34,379 nucleotides of DNA from a virus, in the IMG/VR virus record IMGVR_UViG_3300042556_001421, positions 1-34,379 of that record. One strand, given 5' to 3'. The notes under the pieces were generated by a model, which did no database searches, was not told where the DNA came from, and saw nothing but the letters and a program-made list of their open reading frames with translations. The position numbers were made by a program, and so were the translations under genes. This document shows positions 15,743 through 23,932 of the stretch, one piece after another; position 1 is the first letter of the stretch, and every line of letters begins with the position of its first letter.

Positions 15743-16996
15743 TTATCCAATAACTTTATATCCAGTCCAATTTAATATTGCAGGTGCCGGTGGAGCTGGT
15801 GGTGTATATTGTGCCAATACTGACATATTTCCTGATGTTCCCATCAAATGAAACTTAGCTAAATTTACAAATGGGTCTAACATTATATTAGTTGGTGGTG
15901 TTAAAAGTAATGTTGGTGGTATAAACCATATATTAGGTATAACCGGTAATCTATCTAATATAAGTTGTTCTGCCAAATCTCTTAACTCCTCCTCTGTTGG
16001 TATTTTTTCTTCTATTTGTTTTTTAATTTCTCTTATATTTGGAATTTTTGGAATGGAAACATACAAAGATAAATCTATAGCAGGAACTAAACCTTCAGCC
16101 GTGTCTTTAACATACTTTACAACCTCCTCTTTAGTAGGTGTTGGTTTTGGAATACTATTCTTTGCAAGTTCGATTGCATTGACTATTGGAACAACAAATG
16201 GTTGTAATATAATATCTTCAATTGGTGGAATAATTTGATTTTTAATTTCTACAATGGCCTGTTCTATTAATTTTTCTTTTGCTTCTTCTATTAGTTTCTT
16301 TTTACTTGGTAATTTTGGAAATGGAAACTTTATAGCTTTCTTAATTTGACTACCAATTGCGGGTTTTTTCTTTTTGGCCTCTTTTAATTTTTTAATTATT
16401 TCAATTGCACCTTTGACTACTGGATTATTTTTAATATCAGGTTCAACTACTTCTTTGTTTATTATTTTCATTGCAGTTTCGTATACCGGAATCGTAATAG
16501 GTGGTAAAGGTGGAATACCCGGAATAGTAACTGATTGTTTTTTAAGTTCTTCTTCTAATACTTTTAATGCCTCAACTTCTGCTTTATTTTTTGCTGCAGA
16601 AGTTGCAAGTGATGTTGGGTTGGGCCCAATATTTTGAATCGTACCAGGTGCCGGTAATGTGGACGGCCATCCTAATGGTTTTAATAATGGATTTGGTATT
16701 GGTGCCATTTCACTTCCTAACCAATATGCATCAAATGCAGCCGGATAAATTTCTTCTAATATATTAAAATTGTCTCCATCACTTTCTTGTCCTTTTTTCA
16801 TTGCACTTTTGATAACATCGGACATTCCTTTTACATTACCATTAACAACAGGAACTCCGTATATATTATCACCACCCCTCTTTATACATTGGTCGTACTC
16901 ATTAGCATAGAAATCAGCAAATCCTTCAGTATCGGCAGCAAAACGGCCAGTAATCATTGATTCTAAAATATTCTTTTTAAATATTAACCAAGACAT
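15743..16996 (-). CDS. Structural protein, Pro- and Lys-rich (417 aa)
   Basis: No family recognised. The N-terminal ~100 residues form a compact region (MSWLIFKKNILESMITGRF ... FNILEEIYPAAFDAYWLGSEM). This is followed by a long central part rich in Pro and charged helices (IPGIPPLPPITIPVYE, KKLKEAKKKKPAIGSQIKKA, KLPSKKKLIEEAKEKLIEQA) and a C-terminal beta/Pro segment (IPNIWFIPPTLLLTPPTNIM ... APPAPAILNW). There is no signal peptide. It lies one base after the spike gene stop, so it is co-transcribed with it. A hub or spike-associated structural role is plausible from location only. Confidence 0.65.
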   Translation of the reverse strand: MSWLIFKKNILESMITGRFAADTEGFADFYANEYDQCIKRGGDNIYGVPVVNGNVKGMSDVIKSAMKKGQESDGDNFNILEEIYPAAFDAYWLGSEMAPIPNPLLKPLGWPSTLPAPGTIQNIGPNPTSLATSAAKNKAEVEALKVLEEELKKQSVTIPGIPPLPPITIPVYETAMKIINKEVVEPDIKNNPVVKGAIEIIKKLKEAKKKKPAIGSQIKKAIKFPFPKLPSKKKLIEEAKEKLIEQAIVEIKNQIIPPIEDIILQPFVVPIVNAIELAKNSIPKPTPTKEEVVKYVKDTAEGLVPAIDLSLYVSIPKIPNIREIKKQIEEKIPTEEELRDLAEQLILDRLPVIPNIWFIPPTLLLTPPTNIMLDPFVNLAKFHLMGTSGNMSVLAQYTPPAPPAPAILNWTGYKVIG

Positions 16997-16997
16997 A

Positions 16998-18206
16998 TTA
17001 CTTACTTAAGAAATTATTAGATGATAACATATCCCTTAATTTGGACTTAATTACATCAAATTCTGCTCTATTTGTTGGACCGGGAGCAGTGGGGCCAACG
17101 GGTGTTGCGTATATTTGTCTGTTTATCGCGTCTATCAATTCCCCCATTAGTTTTATCAACTCACCACCTAATACCATTTTCTGAACATCTGCACCTGCAT
17201 CACCTGCACCTTTGTCTTTACCTAAAAATATCTTACCATTTTCTGAATTAAGAAATATTTGATTAGACCCTTCGGAATGTATTGTTATATTTTGTTTATT
17301 GTGTATATAAACTTCTTTCTCAGCGTCTATTGAATAATTACCATCCGTTATTACACCAGTATTTCCTTTTCCAAATATAATAAACTCCGATGCTTTTGCA
17401 GATAATATTACTCTGTCCGAATTTATAAACAATTGATTACCTGTTAGTTTTTCCGAATTTGGATATTCTTTGAAAGCTACTTTAGTTTTATTTATATTTT
17501 CTTTAAATGGTACTTTAACTTTATTTGAAGTTATATAAATGGATGTACCATCTTTATTTATATCCTCATCTACCAATACTCCGATTTGTTTTGAATCTAA
17601 TTCTGGATTTTGTTTATTTCTAATGAATATAGATGGTGATGATGTTTTACCATCCTCCGTTAAAAAAAATTCACTAAAACGAATAGTGTTTCCAACTCTG
17701 CCACTTAAAATAGTATCACCCTCTTTTGGGTTTATGAATTTAATTTTTTCGTTTATTTCATAACCTATTTTAGACTTTTTATTTTGATTATTTGTTTTAC
17801 CACCCGTTTTTGTTTGTGATGAATATGATGAAGCAGAATTTGTACTCCCCTCAGTATCAACCGGTCTAGTCGCTATATAAGTTATTTCATCTCTTCTATA
17901 ATTTGAATAAGGTGTATTTGTATATGGTAACCAAAAAGTTTGATTAAACATTTTAAGTATAACAACCGTTTCACCTTTTATTGGAAATGTAAAATTATTT
18001 TTATCAAATGGAAATGCATAGTCTTCTACTTCGAAACTATCTTCAAATTCATAGGTTATTGCACCATACATTCTAGCATCTAAATCTGAAAACTTTTCAT
18101 TTTCATTATATATAGAAACTACATCGTCTTTATCTTTTTTGAAAAATGCAGAATTCGTAGGATAAACATTATTGACAATAGCTAAAAATGATTTTACTTC
18201 AGTCAT
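16998..18206 (-). CDS. 5: Baseplate central spike / hub protein, gp5-like without lysozyme domain
   Basis: The N-terminal ~110 residues look like the gp5/VgrG OB-fold (AFPFDKNNFTFPIKGETVVIL, then FWLPYTNTPY). Residues from about 215 show the short repeating strands of a triple-stranded beta-helix (IYITSNKVK, LFINSDRVILSAKASEFIIFG, VYIHNKQNITIHSEGSNQIFL, GKIFLG), the needle that pierces the host envelope. T4 gp5 has 575 residues with a lysozyme domain between these parts; here there is only a Ser/Thr/Gly/Asn-rich linker (about 120-145), so this phage must breach the wall by another enzyme or by puncture alone. A helical tail follows the helix. Its ATG overlaps the stop of the 134-aa gene by one base, and the two are likely made together. 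Confidence 0.82.
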   Translation of the reverse strand: MTEVKSFLAIVNNVYPTNSAFFKKDKDDVVSIYNENEKFSDLDARMYGAITYEFEDSFEVEDYAFPFDKNNFTFPIKGETVVILKMFNQTFWLPYTNTPYSNYRRDEITYIATRPVDTEGSTNSASSYSSQTKTGGKTNNQNKKSKIGYEINEKIKFINPKEGDTILSGRVGNTIRFSEFFLTEDGKTSSPSIFIRNKQNPELDSKQIGVLVDEDINKDGTSIYITSNKVKVPFKENINKTKVAFKEYPNSEKLTGNQLFINSDRVILSAKASEFIIFGKGNTGVITDGNYSIDAEKEVYIHNKQNITIHSEGSNQIFLNSENGKIFLGKDKGAGDAGADVQKMVLGGELIKLMGELIDAINRQIYATPVGPTAPGPTNRAEFDVIKSKLRDMLSSNNFLSK

Positions 18207-18610
18207 TATAATTTAGTTTTAATTTCTTCTATTTCTATTTGAATATCTGTCATTTTTTCTTTTGCCTTTTCTTCAACTGCATTTATAGTATCTTCCATAT
18301 CTGCAAGTAATTGTGCTTTTTCATTTTCACTTAACCAACCATCTTCACCAATACCTTTAGCCTCAGCAGCTGCAAGTCTTTGTGCAATAGTTGCAAGTTT
18401 AATCAAATGGTCATCGTTTTTAACCGATACCTCAATCAAATCTTTTATGATTGGTGCAATTACCGTTGCTTCACCAACATTTCTAATCAATTTCCTCAAA
18501 GATTCAATCAATTCGGAAATGTTTTTCTTTTTGTTTTGTTGATTATCGTATATATCTTTAAACAATGATGATAAGTTTTTACCATCAAATAGTTGAAATT
18601 CTGTTGCCAT
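18206..18610 (-). CDS. Hypothetical helical protein, coupled to the spike gene (134 aa)
   Basis: Almost wholly helical and charged, with coiled-coil character in the last third (ADMEDTINAVEEKAKEKMTD). The middle carries EDGWLSENEKAQLLAD, which may form an EF-hand-like loop or helix cap but has no full calcium-binding loop. No membrane segment. Its stop overlaps the start of the gp5-like gene (TAATG), so the products are probably made in fixed ratio; a chaperone or assembly partner for the spike, or a small hub subunit, is an inference. The start ATG at 18610 is preceded by AAACAAAAGAT, an A-rich initiation region. Confidence 0.65.
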   Translation of the reverse strand: MATEFQLFDGKNLSSLFKDIYDNQQNKKKNISELIESLRKLIRNVGEATVIAPIIKDLIEVSVKNDDHLIKLATIAQRLAAAEAKGIGEDGWLSENEKAQLLADMEDTINAVEEKAKEKMTDIQIEIEEIKTKL

Positions 18611-18633
18611 ATCTTTTGTTTATCTACTAATAA

Positions 18634-20337
18634 TTATTTATTAATCAAATAATTTCCCAAAACCAAATAGTCCATATCACAATTGTTAAATGTCCAAAGT
18701 GCTTTTTCTGGGTCATTTGTCATTGTATGGTCTTTTAAATTGAATGATGTGTTCAATAGAATAGGTGTTCCTGTTAGTTTTTCAAACTCCTTTAGTAAAT
18801 CATAGTAAAGTGGGTTATCTTCTCTTTTAAGAGTCTGTATCCTTGCAGAATTGTCAACATGGGTTACTGAAGGTATGTTTACTCCACTTCTAACTTGAAC
18901 AACCTGATTCATATAAGGAACATCTTCTTCCGATACGAAATATTTTTTATAATCTTCAATTGTAACCGAAGGAGCAAATGGTCTAAACATTTCTCTCTTT
19001 TTGACAACCTTATTAATTCTATCTCTAATATCTGGAAGATGCGGATTACCCAATATAGAACGATTACCTAACGCTCTTGCACCAAATTCAGTTCTACTTT
19101 GAAACCATCCTATAATATTACCCTCATTAATTAATTTTGCAACTTCTTCACATAACATTTGTTTACTTTCATACATTGTAATACCATTACCCTTAACTCT
19201 TTTTTGCAAAATTATCTTAAGTAATTCAGGACCACTCCACTCTTCTCCCAAATATGGAGATTGATTATCACCACCCTTTACTTTTGGATTACCCAATATA
19301 ATGTGGTGTTGATATAAACATGCTCCAATAGCTGAACCGGCATCTGATGGTGCAAATGGAACCCATACATTCTTAATTGATGTATATGTTTTAATTTTAC
19401 CATTAGCTGTTCCATTATATGCACATCCTCCACCTAATACCAAATTTTCACTATTCCAAATATTGGTTATTCTATTAATAGTAAAATATAATGCACTTTC
19501 ATACCATCTTTGTAGTGATGCTGCAAGGTCTTTATGATGTTGTTCGATTGGTTCATCTTTGAAACGAGGGGGGAATCCAATTAAATCAATTAATTTACCG
19601 TTAAACATATCATTATCGGATGTTTCCCATGTAAAATACTTCATATCCATTTTTACAAGGTCAATTTCACCACCAATTGTTGCAACCTTATCAAACACAC
19701 TATGATATCTTTGTTTATCACCATATGGTGCTAATCCCATTACTTTATACTCACCTTCGTTTGGTTTAAATCCTAAATAAGCAGTAAATGCTGAATATAT
19801 TAATCCTAATGAATGTGGGAATTGTAAAGTTTGTATTTTATGAAATCCTTTATCATCACACATTGTAACATATATTGAATGTCTTTCACCAACTCCGTCA
19901 ATTGATAATCCAATTGCGTTATCAAAAGGTGATGTGTAATATGAAAGTGCTAAATGTGATAAATGATGTTGTGTGTAAGTGATAATTCCGTCATATCCAA
20001 TAGATTTTAATATTTTTCTCAAACCACCTTCGGTTTGATGCCACCTTTTATTAAATTCTCTCCATTTTTTAGGATATCTTAAACCACCCCATTTACCAAT
20101 AGTTTCTTTAACTCTATAATATTTGTCTTTTGGGTTTTCGTACCAACAAACCATATCAACTTCATCAATTGTTATTTTTGTATATTCTAAACACCATTGA
20201 ATTGCCTTAAACGGAAAAGAACTATCGTGTTTAATTCCTGATAGTTTCTCTTCTTCAATAGCACATATTACTTTACCATCTATAACGATTGCTGCAGCTG
20301 AATCGTGGTAAAATCCTGATAAACCTAATTGTATCAT
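18634..20337 (-). CDS. Carbamoyltransferase, NodU/TobZ/CmcH family
   Basis: The 567-aa length is that of full carbamoyltransferases, which transfer carbamoyl phosphate through a carbamoyl-adenylate to a hydroxyl group. The N-terminal ASKHA/Kae1-like domain shows YHDSAAAIV with His11, EEEKLSGIKHDSSFP, the metal-binding HHLSHLALSYY and IGLSIDGVGE. The C-terminal YrdC-like domain holds FQSRTEFGARALGNRSIL (about 403-421), then RFRPFAPSV-type sequence and GTPILLNTSFN. All appear intact. The gene starts 2 bases after the stop of the sigma factor gene and sits just before the structural module, so it may be expressed with late genes. Possible acceptors are a sugar on host surface or virion, or modified DNA; the acceptor cannot be read from sequence. 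Confidence 0.92.
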   Translation of the reverse strand: MIQLGLSGFYHDSAAAIVIDGKVICAIEEEKLSGIKHDSSFPFKAIQWCLEYTKITIDEVDMVCWYENPKDKYYRVKETIGKWGGLRYPKKWREFNKRWHQTEGGLRKILKSIGYDGIITYTQHHLSHLALSYYTSPFDNAIGLSIDGVGERHSIYVTMCDDKGFHKIQTLQFPHSLGLIYSAFTAYLGFKPNEGEYKVMGLAPYGDKQRYHSVFDKVATIGGEIDLVKMDMKYFTWETSDNDMFNGKLIDLIGFPPRFKDEPIEQHHKDLAASLQRWYESALYFTINRITNIWNSENLVLGGGCAYNGTANGKIKTYTSIKNVWVPFAPSDAGSAIGACLYQHHIILGNPKVKGGDNQSPYLGEEWSGPELLKIILQKRVKGNGITMYESKQMLCEEVAKLINEGNIIGWFQSRTEFGARALGNRSILGNPHLPDIRDRINKVVKKREMFRPFAPSVTIEDYKKYFVSEEDVPYMNQVVQVRSGVNIPSVTHVDNSARIQTLKREDNPLYYDLLKEFEKLTGTPILLNTSFNLKDHTMTNDPEKALWTFNNCDMDYLVLGNYLINK

Positions 20338-20339
20338 AT

Positions 20340-21038
20340 TTAAATTTTTATATCACCCTCTCTATCAAATTCATTATACAATTCCATTTGTCTTTCTTTC
20401 ATTTTATTGACAACTTTGGTTATATAATGTGTTGGATGACCCGTCATTTCTCTAATAAGTAGGTAAAGTGATTTTTTATTAAAGTTTTCTATATAATTTG
20501 CTCTTCTAAATAATTCCAATACTGAATCTGCAATTTGCATGTCTCTTTTTTTAGGAAAATAATTTTCTAAATGTTTATCCCAATATTGTAACATTCTAAC
20601 ATTAAATGTTCTATGTTCTTCATTTCTTTCCTCTTCTCTAAAATTATTTTCAGTATCAAAAGATTCAGGTAAACCAGACATTATATCCGTATCTTTATAT
20701 CTTTTATAGTTTGCATTATTATTTAAAATTAAATAATTTCTTGCAACAATAGTAAAATAACTAAAAGCTTTACCTTTACCATTTTTGTACATATGAATTT
20801 TTTCAATCATAAATGCAACCACTTCCGACATTACATCTTTAGGGTCGTCATCAAAATAGGTAAATTTCCATTTGTTGTAAACAATTTCCGCTAATTTTTG
20901 AAATGCAGAGTCAATTCTCTCTCTATATAATTTATCTTTAATAGATTGGTCTGTCGTAAGATTGTATTCGATTATAGCGTCTTCCGTATCTTTTGTAAAA
21001 TATTGTCTATTAGGCCCTCTTTTTTTTCTAACTGGCAT
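20340..21038 (-). CDS. 55: Late-transcription sigma factor, gp55-like
   Basis: A 232-aa protein with a sigma region 2-like core: the helix DPKDVMSEVVAFMIEKIHMY (residues 65-84), then KGKAFSYFTIVARNYLI (88-104), the part that in sigma factors contacts the -10 element and the beta-prime coiled coil, then NNNANYKRYKD. The C-terminal SLYLLIREMTGHPTHYITKV (190-209) and the helix after it look like a helix-turn-helix. T4 gp55 directs core RNA polymerase to TATAAATA late promoters with the sliding clamp and gp33. The N-terminus is basic (PVRKKRGPNRQ). It overlaps the stop of the upstream 88-aa gene by 11 bases. I am fairly sure of the sigma-like fold; the name gp55 rests on pattern and T4-like context. 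Confidence 0.78.
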   Translation of the reverse strand: MPVRKKRGPNRQYFTKDTEDAIIEYNLTTDQSIKDKLYRERIDSAFQKLAEIVYNKWKFTYFDDDPKDVMSEVVAFMIEKIHMYKNGKGKAFSYFTIVARNYLILNNNANYKRYKDTDIMSGLPESFDTENNFREEERNEEHRTFNVRMLQYWDKHLENYFPKKRDMQIADSVLELFRRANYIENFNKKSLYLLIREMTGHPTHYITKVVNKMKERQMELYNEFDREGDIKI

Positions 21039-21294
21039 TTTGTTTTGTTTTGAATTTTTCGATAGTTTCTTTAATTTGATAAAATATAGAACCTACTTCA
21101 TCATCCTTCTCAAACATTTCACGACTATCTATCAATCGTAATGCTTCCAGTAATGCTTCGTTTCTTTCCAACTCCGTTTGTAAAAAAATATCATTTTCTT
21201 CAATGATATCTTCGTATTTTTCTAATTTTTGTAAAAGATTATAAATTGCAAATAATGATGCAACTAATAATACTGATAATATTGTATATAACAT
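21028..21294 (-). CDS. Small membrane-anchored protein (88 aa)
   Basis: The first ~20 residues (LYTILSVLLVASLFAIYNLL) form one membrane helix or uncleaved signal anchor. This is followed by an acidic helical domain (KLEKYEDIIEENDIF, LERNEALLEALRLIDSREMF) and the segment EKDDEVGSIFYQIKETIEKF. Related short proteins with an FEKDDEVG-like motif occur, as far as I recall, in other T4-like phages of marine bacteria, without assigned function. The gene sits between peptide deformylase and the sigma factor, overlapping the latter by 11 bases, so all three are translated from one mRNA. Confidence 0.7.
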   Translation of the reverse strand: MLYTILSVLLVASLFAIYNLLQKLEKYEDIIEENDIFLQTELERNEALLEALRLIDSREMFEKDDEVGSIFYQIKETIEKFKTKQNAS

Positions 21295-21296
21295 AA

Positions 21297-21932
21297 TTAA
21301 ACGATTTCGTATCCTTGTAAAAAATATTTGTTTGCATTTTTGTATTTAATCTCAACCATTTCACCATCTGGAGATTTCATTACAATTTTATCGTTTCTAC
21401 CAAAATCTACTTTTTTCACAACTTGTGTGTTATAAACTCTATCTTTAATTGTAAATCCGTCTAAATGGTCAATTTCGTGTTGCACTATCACTGTCATCAT
21501 TGTTTCTTTAGAAATCGACTCATTTTGTTTATCTCCTTCCGGATTAATCTCAAAAATTAATTCACCCAAATTATCAGTTTGAACAATAACCTTAGAAGCT
21601 CTAATTGTTCTAACAGGTCTTTCAATGGTTGCTGGGATTGATAAACAACCTTCAAAGAATAAAAATCCTTCTTTTGACTTTTCTTTAATAATTGGATTTA
21701 TTAAAAATAATTCTTCGTCACCAAATTGAATTAAACATGCTCTTTTCTTAATTCCGATTTGTGTTGCAGAAATTCCTAATCCCGGATGTTTTATCAAAGC
21801 TTCACTTAGTTGTAATCTCAATTCATCGGATTCTTGTTGAGTAATTTCTGTTTTAGGAGTTGGTGTTTTTAGATATTCTCTAAATTCCTTTGTTTCCAAA
21901 CCTAATTGATTTTTGTCTACTATTAATTTCAT
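21297..21932 (-). CDS. def: Peptide deformylase
   Basis: Removes the formyl group from the N-terminal methionine of new proteins. All three family motifs are present: GLGISATQIG (51-60, motif I), EGCLSIP with metal ligand Cys96 (motif II) and QHEIDH (151-156), where His152 and His156 are metal ligands and Glu153 is catalytic. At 211 aa it is longer than phage-type minimal enzymes; the C-terminal ~50 residues after the HEIDH motif form an added beta-rich tail. There is also an insert before the HEIDH motif (about 131-143). Phage deformylases have been linked to boosting maturation of host or phage proteins during infection. It lies in a five-gene operon with spacings of 2-3 bases or short overlaps. 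Confidence 0.96.
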   Translation of the reverse strand: MKLIVDKNQLGLETKEFREYLKTPTPKTEITQQESDELRLQLSEALIKHPGLGISATQIGIKKRACLIQFGDEELFLINPIIKEKSKEGFLFFEGCLSIPATIERPVRTIRASKVIVQTDNLGELIFEINPEGDKQNESISKETMMTVIVQHEIDHLDGFTIKDRVYNTQVVKKVDFGRNDKIVMKSPDGEMVEIKYKNANKYFLQGYEIV

Positions 21933-21935
21933 ATT

Positions 21936-22145
21936 TTATTTTTTTAAACCATATTTAATCCATTTATACCAAACTCTTTCGTGAATATAGTATTGAATGG
22001 GTTTATAAACTAATTCTGCAACACCAAATGCTGCTCCTACTTTAACATCACCACTTACCCACCACATTATACCAAAACCTATTAAAGTTGATACAATACG
22101 ATATGAAATGGTTTTTGCAATGTGTCTTTTACGCTCTACTACCAT
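21936..22145 (-). CDS. DUF2061 small membrane protein
   Basis: A 69-aa protein matching the DUF2061 pattern: basic N-terminus RHIAKTISYRIVSTLIGF, first membrane helix, GDVKVGAAFGVAELVYKPIQYY and the terminal HERVWYKW motif. Two membrane segments are predicted (about 14-30 and 36-52). The biochemical role of the family is unknown; cellular members sit near sulfate or nucleotide-sugar metabolism genes in some genomes, which is worth noting because the neighbouring gene is a nucleotidyltransferase. The ATG at 22145 lies 17 bases inside the end of that gene. Confidence 0.88.
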   Translation of the reverse strand: MVVERKRHIAKTISYRIVSTLIGFGIMWWVSGDVKVGAAFGVAELVYKPIQYYIHERVWYKWIKYGLKK

Positions 22146-22524
22146 CTTCTTTATCTATATTATAAACAATTACATCACCATTAGAATCAATATACTTTTG
22201 TCTAATCGCAGTTCCACTAATTTTTTCTATTTCTTTTGGTGGTTCGTGATAAATTACATCATAACCCACACCTCTACCATAATTTACACTTTCAATGTCT
22301 GGAATAATTGATAACATTATTTTATCCCAATTGTTTGTAAAAAATGGTTCTTTTTGTAATTCTTGTAATACTTCTTGTGCTGATTTAGGATTATTTTCAT
22401 CCTTTTGTACATCTCTAATTGCAACCCAACAATTTTTTCCCCTTTCTAATTGTTGATTAATTAACCACTCATGTCCTTTGTGCCATGTTTGCCATCTTCC
22501 GATGAATAATGCATATTTTTTCAT
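22129..22524 (-). CDS. HIGH-superfamily nucleotidyltransferase (cytidylyltransferase-like)
   Basis: The 131-aa protein starts with FIGRWQTWHKGHEWLI, containing the HxGH nucleotide-binding motif (HKGH, 15-18), and ends with ISGTAIR (102-108), the second signature of the family. The middle VAIRDVQKDENNPKSAQ and IPDIESVNYGRGVGYDVIYH are strikingly like the nucleotidyltransferase-like domain attached to some bacterial adenylylsulfate kinases. The reaction is probably NMP transfer from an NTP to a small phosphorylated or charged substrate. Because sulfotransferase-like genes are abundant upstream, a link with activated-sulfate metabolism is tempting but unproven; an NMN adenylyltransferase-like role is equally possible. 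It is preceded by promoter A1 (22544-22575) and opens the takeover operon. Confidence 0.85.
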   Translation of the reverse strand: MKKYALFIGRWQTWHKGHEWLINQQLERGKNCWVAIRDVQKDENNPKSAQEVLQELQKEPFFTNNWDKIMLSIIPDIESVNYGRGVGYDVIYHEPPKEIEKISGTAIRQKYIDSNGDVIVYNIDKEDGSRA

Positions 22525-22531
22525 AAATTAT

Positions 22532-22558
22532 ATTTTCGTATTTCTAATATACGAAAAT
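22532..22558. repeat. Inverted repeat overlapping promoter A1
   Basis: A perfect 10-bp inverted repeat (ATTTTCGTAT, 7-base spacer, ATACGAAAAT) covering the -7 region and likely transcription start. It could be an operator or a 5' hairpin. There is no T-tract, so it is not a standard terminator. Confidence 0.7.
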
Positions 22559-22575
22559 AATTCTAATTTACCAAA
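22544..22575 (-). promoter_or_regulatory. Class A promoter A1
   Basis: Coding strand TTTGGTAAATT-N10-TCGTATATTAG, directly after the stop of the coiled-coil membrane protein and before the nucleotidyltransferase. It would drive the operon with DUF2061, deformylase, the 88-aa protein, the sigma factor and probably the carbamoyltransferase. Confidence 0.75.
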
Positions 22576-22577
22576 TA

Positions 22578-23732
22578 TTAATAAGTTTTAATATTTTCAT
22601 TTTCACTTCTTAGTCTAGATAATTCTCTGACATTCCCACCTTTAGTTGATAACCAGTAATTTACAGCTTTTGCATTATTTATCCATAATTTACGATTATT
22701 CCAAGGAAAATCAGGATGCATATATTCTTCCCATTTTAAATCTGGAAGTTTTTCTTCTACATTTTCAGAAGTAAATGTATCATCAACCACAACATCAGTA
22801 GATTCAACATTTGTATTTTCTTTTTTCTCGTTAATCTCATTTTTTTCAGTTTCGTTAACAATATTTTCCACTATAACCGGAATTTCTTCCTGTTTTGGTG
22901 AAATATTTTCTACTATATCCTCTTTACTATCACCATATACCTCATATAATCCCATTTTTTGGTTATTTTCGGTCATTTCTGATAAAAGTTCTTCTCTTGT
23001 TTTCTTTTTTATTCCAATCAATCCGTTAAATGCGATAATTAGTGCTACGGCCAACGGGTCAAATACAATTACAATCAAAAATATGAAGAATTTTACAACA
23101 TTTTTCAATTCCATACCAAATGCTTCGGCAATAAATCGAAATCCACCCACTTCTTTTTCCAACCCTAAGTTTGCAATCTTAATTTCGTTGATTTTTTCGT
23201 TATTTTTAACATTTTCCGTTTGTAAAATCTCAATTTTTTTGTTAATTGTAGCAACTTGCTTATCTTTATTGTCAATTGAGCGTAATAAACGTGAATTTAC
23301 CTTACCTTTCTCTAAAATTGTTGATTGAGTTGAAGATAATTGTCCTAATTGAGTGTTAAGTTGATTAAGTTGTACGGTATTTTGGTCAATTTTTGTAGTA
23401 TAGACTAGAATTTCTCTATCTACCTGTTGTAATTTTAAGGACTGAGATTGGAATGCATTTGAAAGATATCCAAATATACCCGCAGAAGTAATTAACATCA
23501 ATAATGCAACTGCAGAGGTCAAATACCACTTATTAAATCCCTTAATGTTTTCCCACTCTTGTTTAAGATAAGTTGCTGCAACTAATTTTGCAAACTCTAA
23601 TGCACCTGCCATTACCATTACCGATGTTGCAGCACCACTAAATAAAACACCCAAACCTGTTACGGAAAAGTAAGCTGCACATCCGGCAATAATTAGTGCA
23701 GAAAATCCGACTAAATATTTAAGCCAATTCAT
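22578..23732 (-). CDS. Membrane protein with central coiled coil (384 aa)
   Basis: Hydrophobic segments lie at about 5-29, 33-52 and 68-92 (ending ALLMLITSAGIFGYLSNAF); a coiled coil runs from about 95 to 200 (Leu/Gln/Asn rich, for example QLNQLNTQLGQLSS); another membrane segment covers about 208-238 (VVKFFIFLIVIVFDPLAVAL). The C-terminal 140 residues are acidic and probably disordered until a short Trp-rich end (LPDLKWEEYMHPDFPWNN). I know no function. The topology would place the coiled coil on one face of the inner membrane, which could suit a superinfection-exclusion, lysis-timing or membrane-remodelling role. It starts immediately after the stop of the 58-aa gene (TAAATG). Confidence 0.75.
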   Translation of the reverse strand: MNWLKYLVGFSALIIAGCAAYFSVTGLGVLFSGAATSVMVMAGALEFAKLVAATYLKQEWENIKGFNKWYLTSAVALLMLITSAGIFGYLSNAFQSQSLKLQQVDREILVYTTKIDQNTVQLNQLNTQLGQLSSTQSTILEKGKVNSRLLRSIDNKDKQVATINKKIEILQTENVKNNEKINEIKIANLGLEKEVGGFRFIAEAFGMELKNVVKFFIFLIVIVFDPLAVALIIAFNGLIGIKKKTREELLSEMTENNQKMGLYEVYGDSKEDIVENISPKQEEIPVIVENIVNETEKNEINEKKENTNVESTDVVVDDTFTSENVEEKLPDLKWEEYMHPDFPWNNRKLWINNAKAVNYWLSTKGGNVRELSRLRSENENIKTY

Positions 23733-23909
23733 TTATCGATTGATTCTGGTTAATTCGGCAACACGCTCTACTATCTTTCTTGCATCTTCTAAAGTAGTGT
23801 GAGCAACCGATGGTGTCATTGATTGTGCACCAGTAATTCCGTTTTGTAAAATCCTCAACTTTCCGTCTAAAGATTCTAATAACGTTTCTATTTTTTCGTT
23901 GTATATCAT
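23733..23909 (-). CDS. Small hypothetical protein (58 aa)
   Basis: An uninterrupted reading frame from ATG (23909) to TAA abutting the ATG of the coiled-coil membrane protein. The product is helical and charged (MIYNEKIETLLESLDGKLRI at the start, TTLEDARKIVERVAELTRIN at the end) with a short Pro/Ser loop in the middle. The precise stop/start junction and normal codon use argue for a real gene. It lies just downstream of a promoter and hairpin (23933-23996), so it is the first gene of that transcript. Function unknown. Confidence 0.75.
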   Translation of the reverse strand: MIYNEKIETLLESLDGKLRILQNGITGAQSMTPSVAHTTLEDARKIVERVAELTRINR

Positions 23910-23932
23910 AGTAATAAGTATTTATTTGTAAT

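Noticed and set aside
17485-17562. Two TATTTATA octamers on the plus strand within the spike gene (T4 orientation for the coding strand)
   Set aside because: Both are internal to the gene and not followed by a start; taken as chance.
18611-18640. TAATAA/TTATTA repeat after the carbamoyltransferase as a terminator
   Set aside because: Stem is only A-T pairs with no T-run; the next gene follows at once, so read-through is likely.
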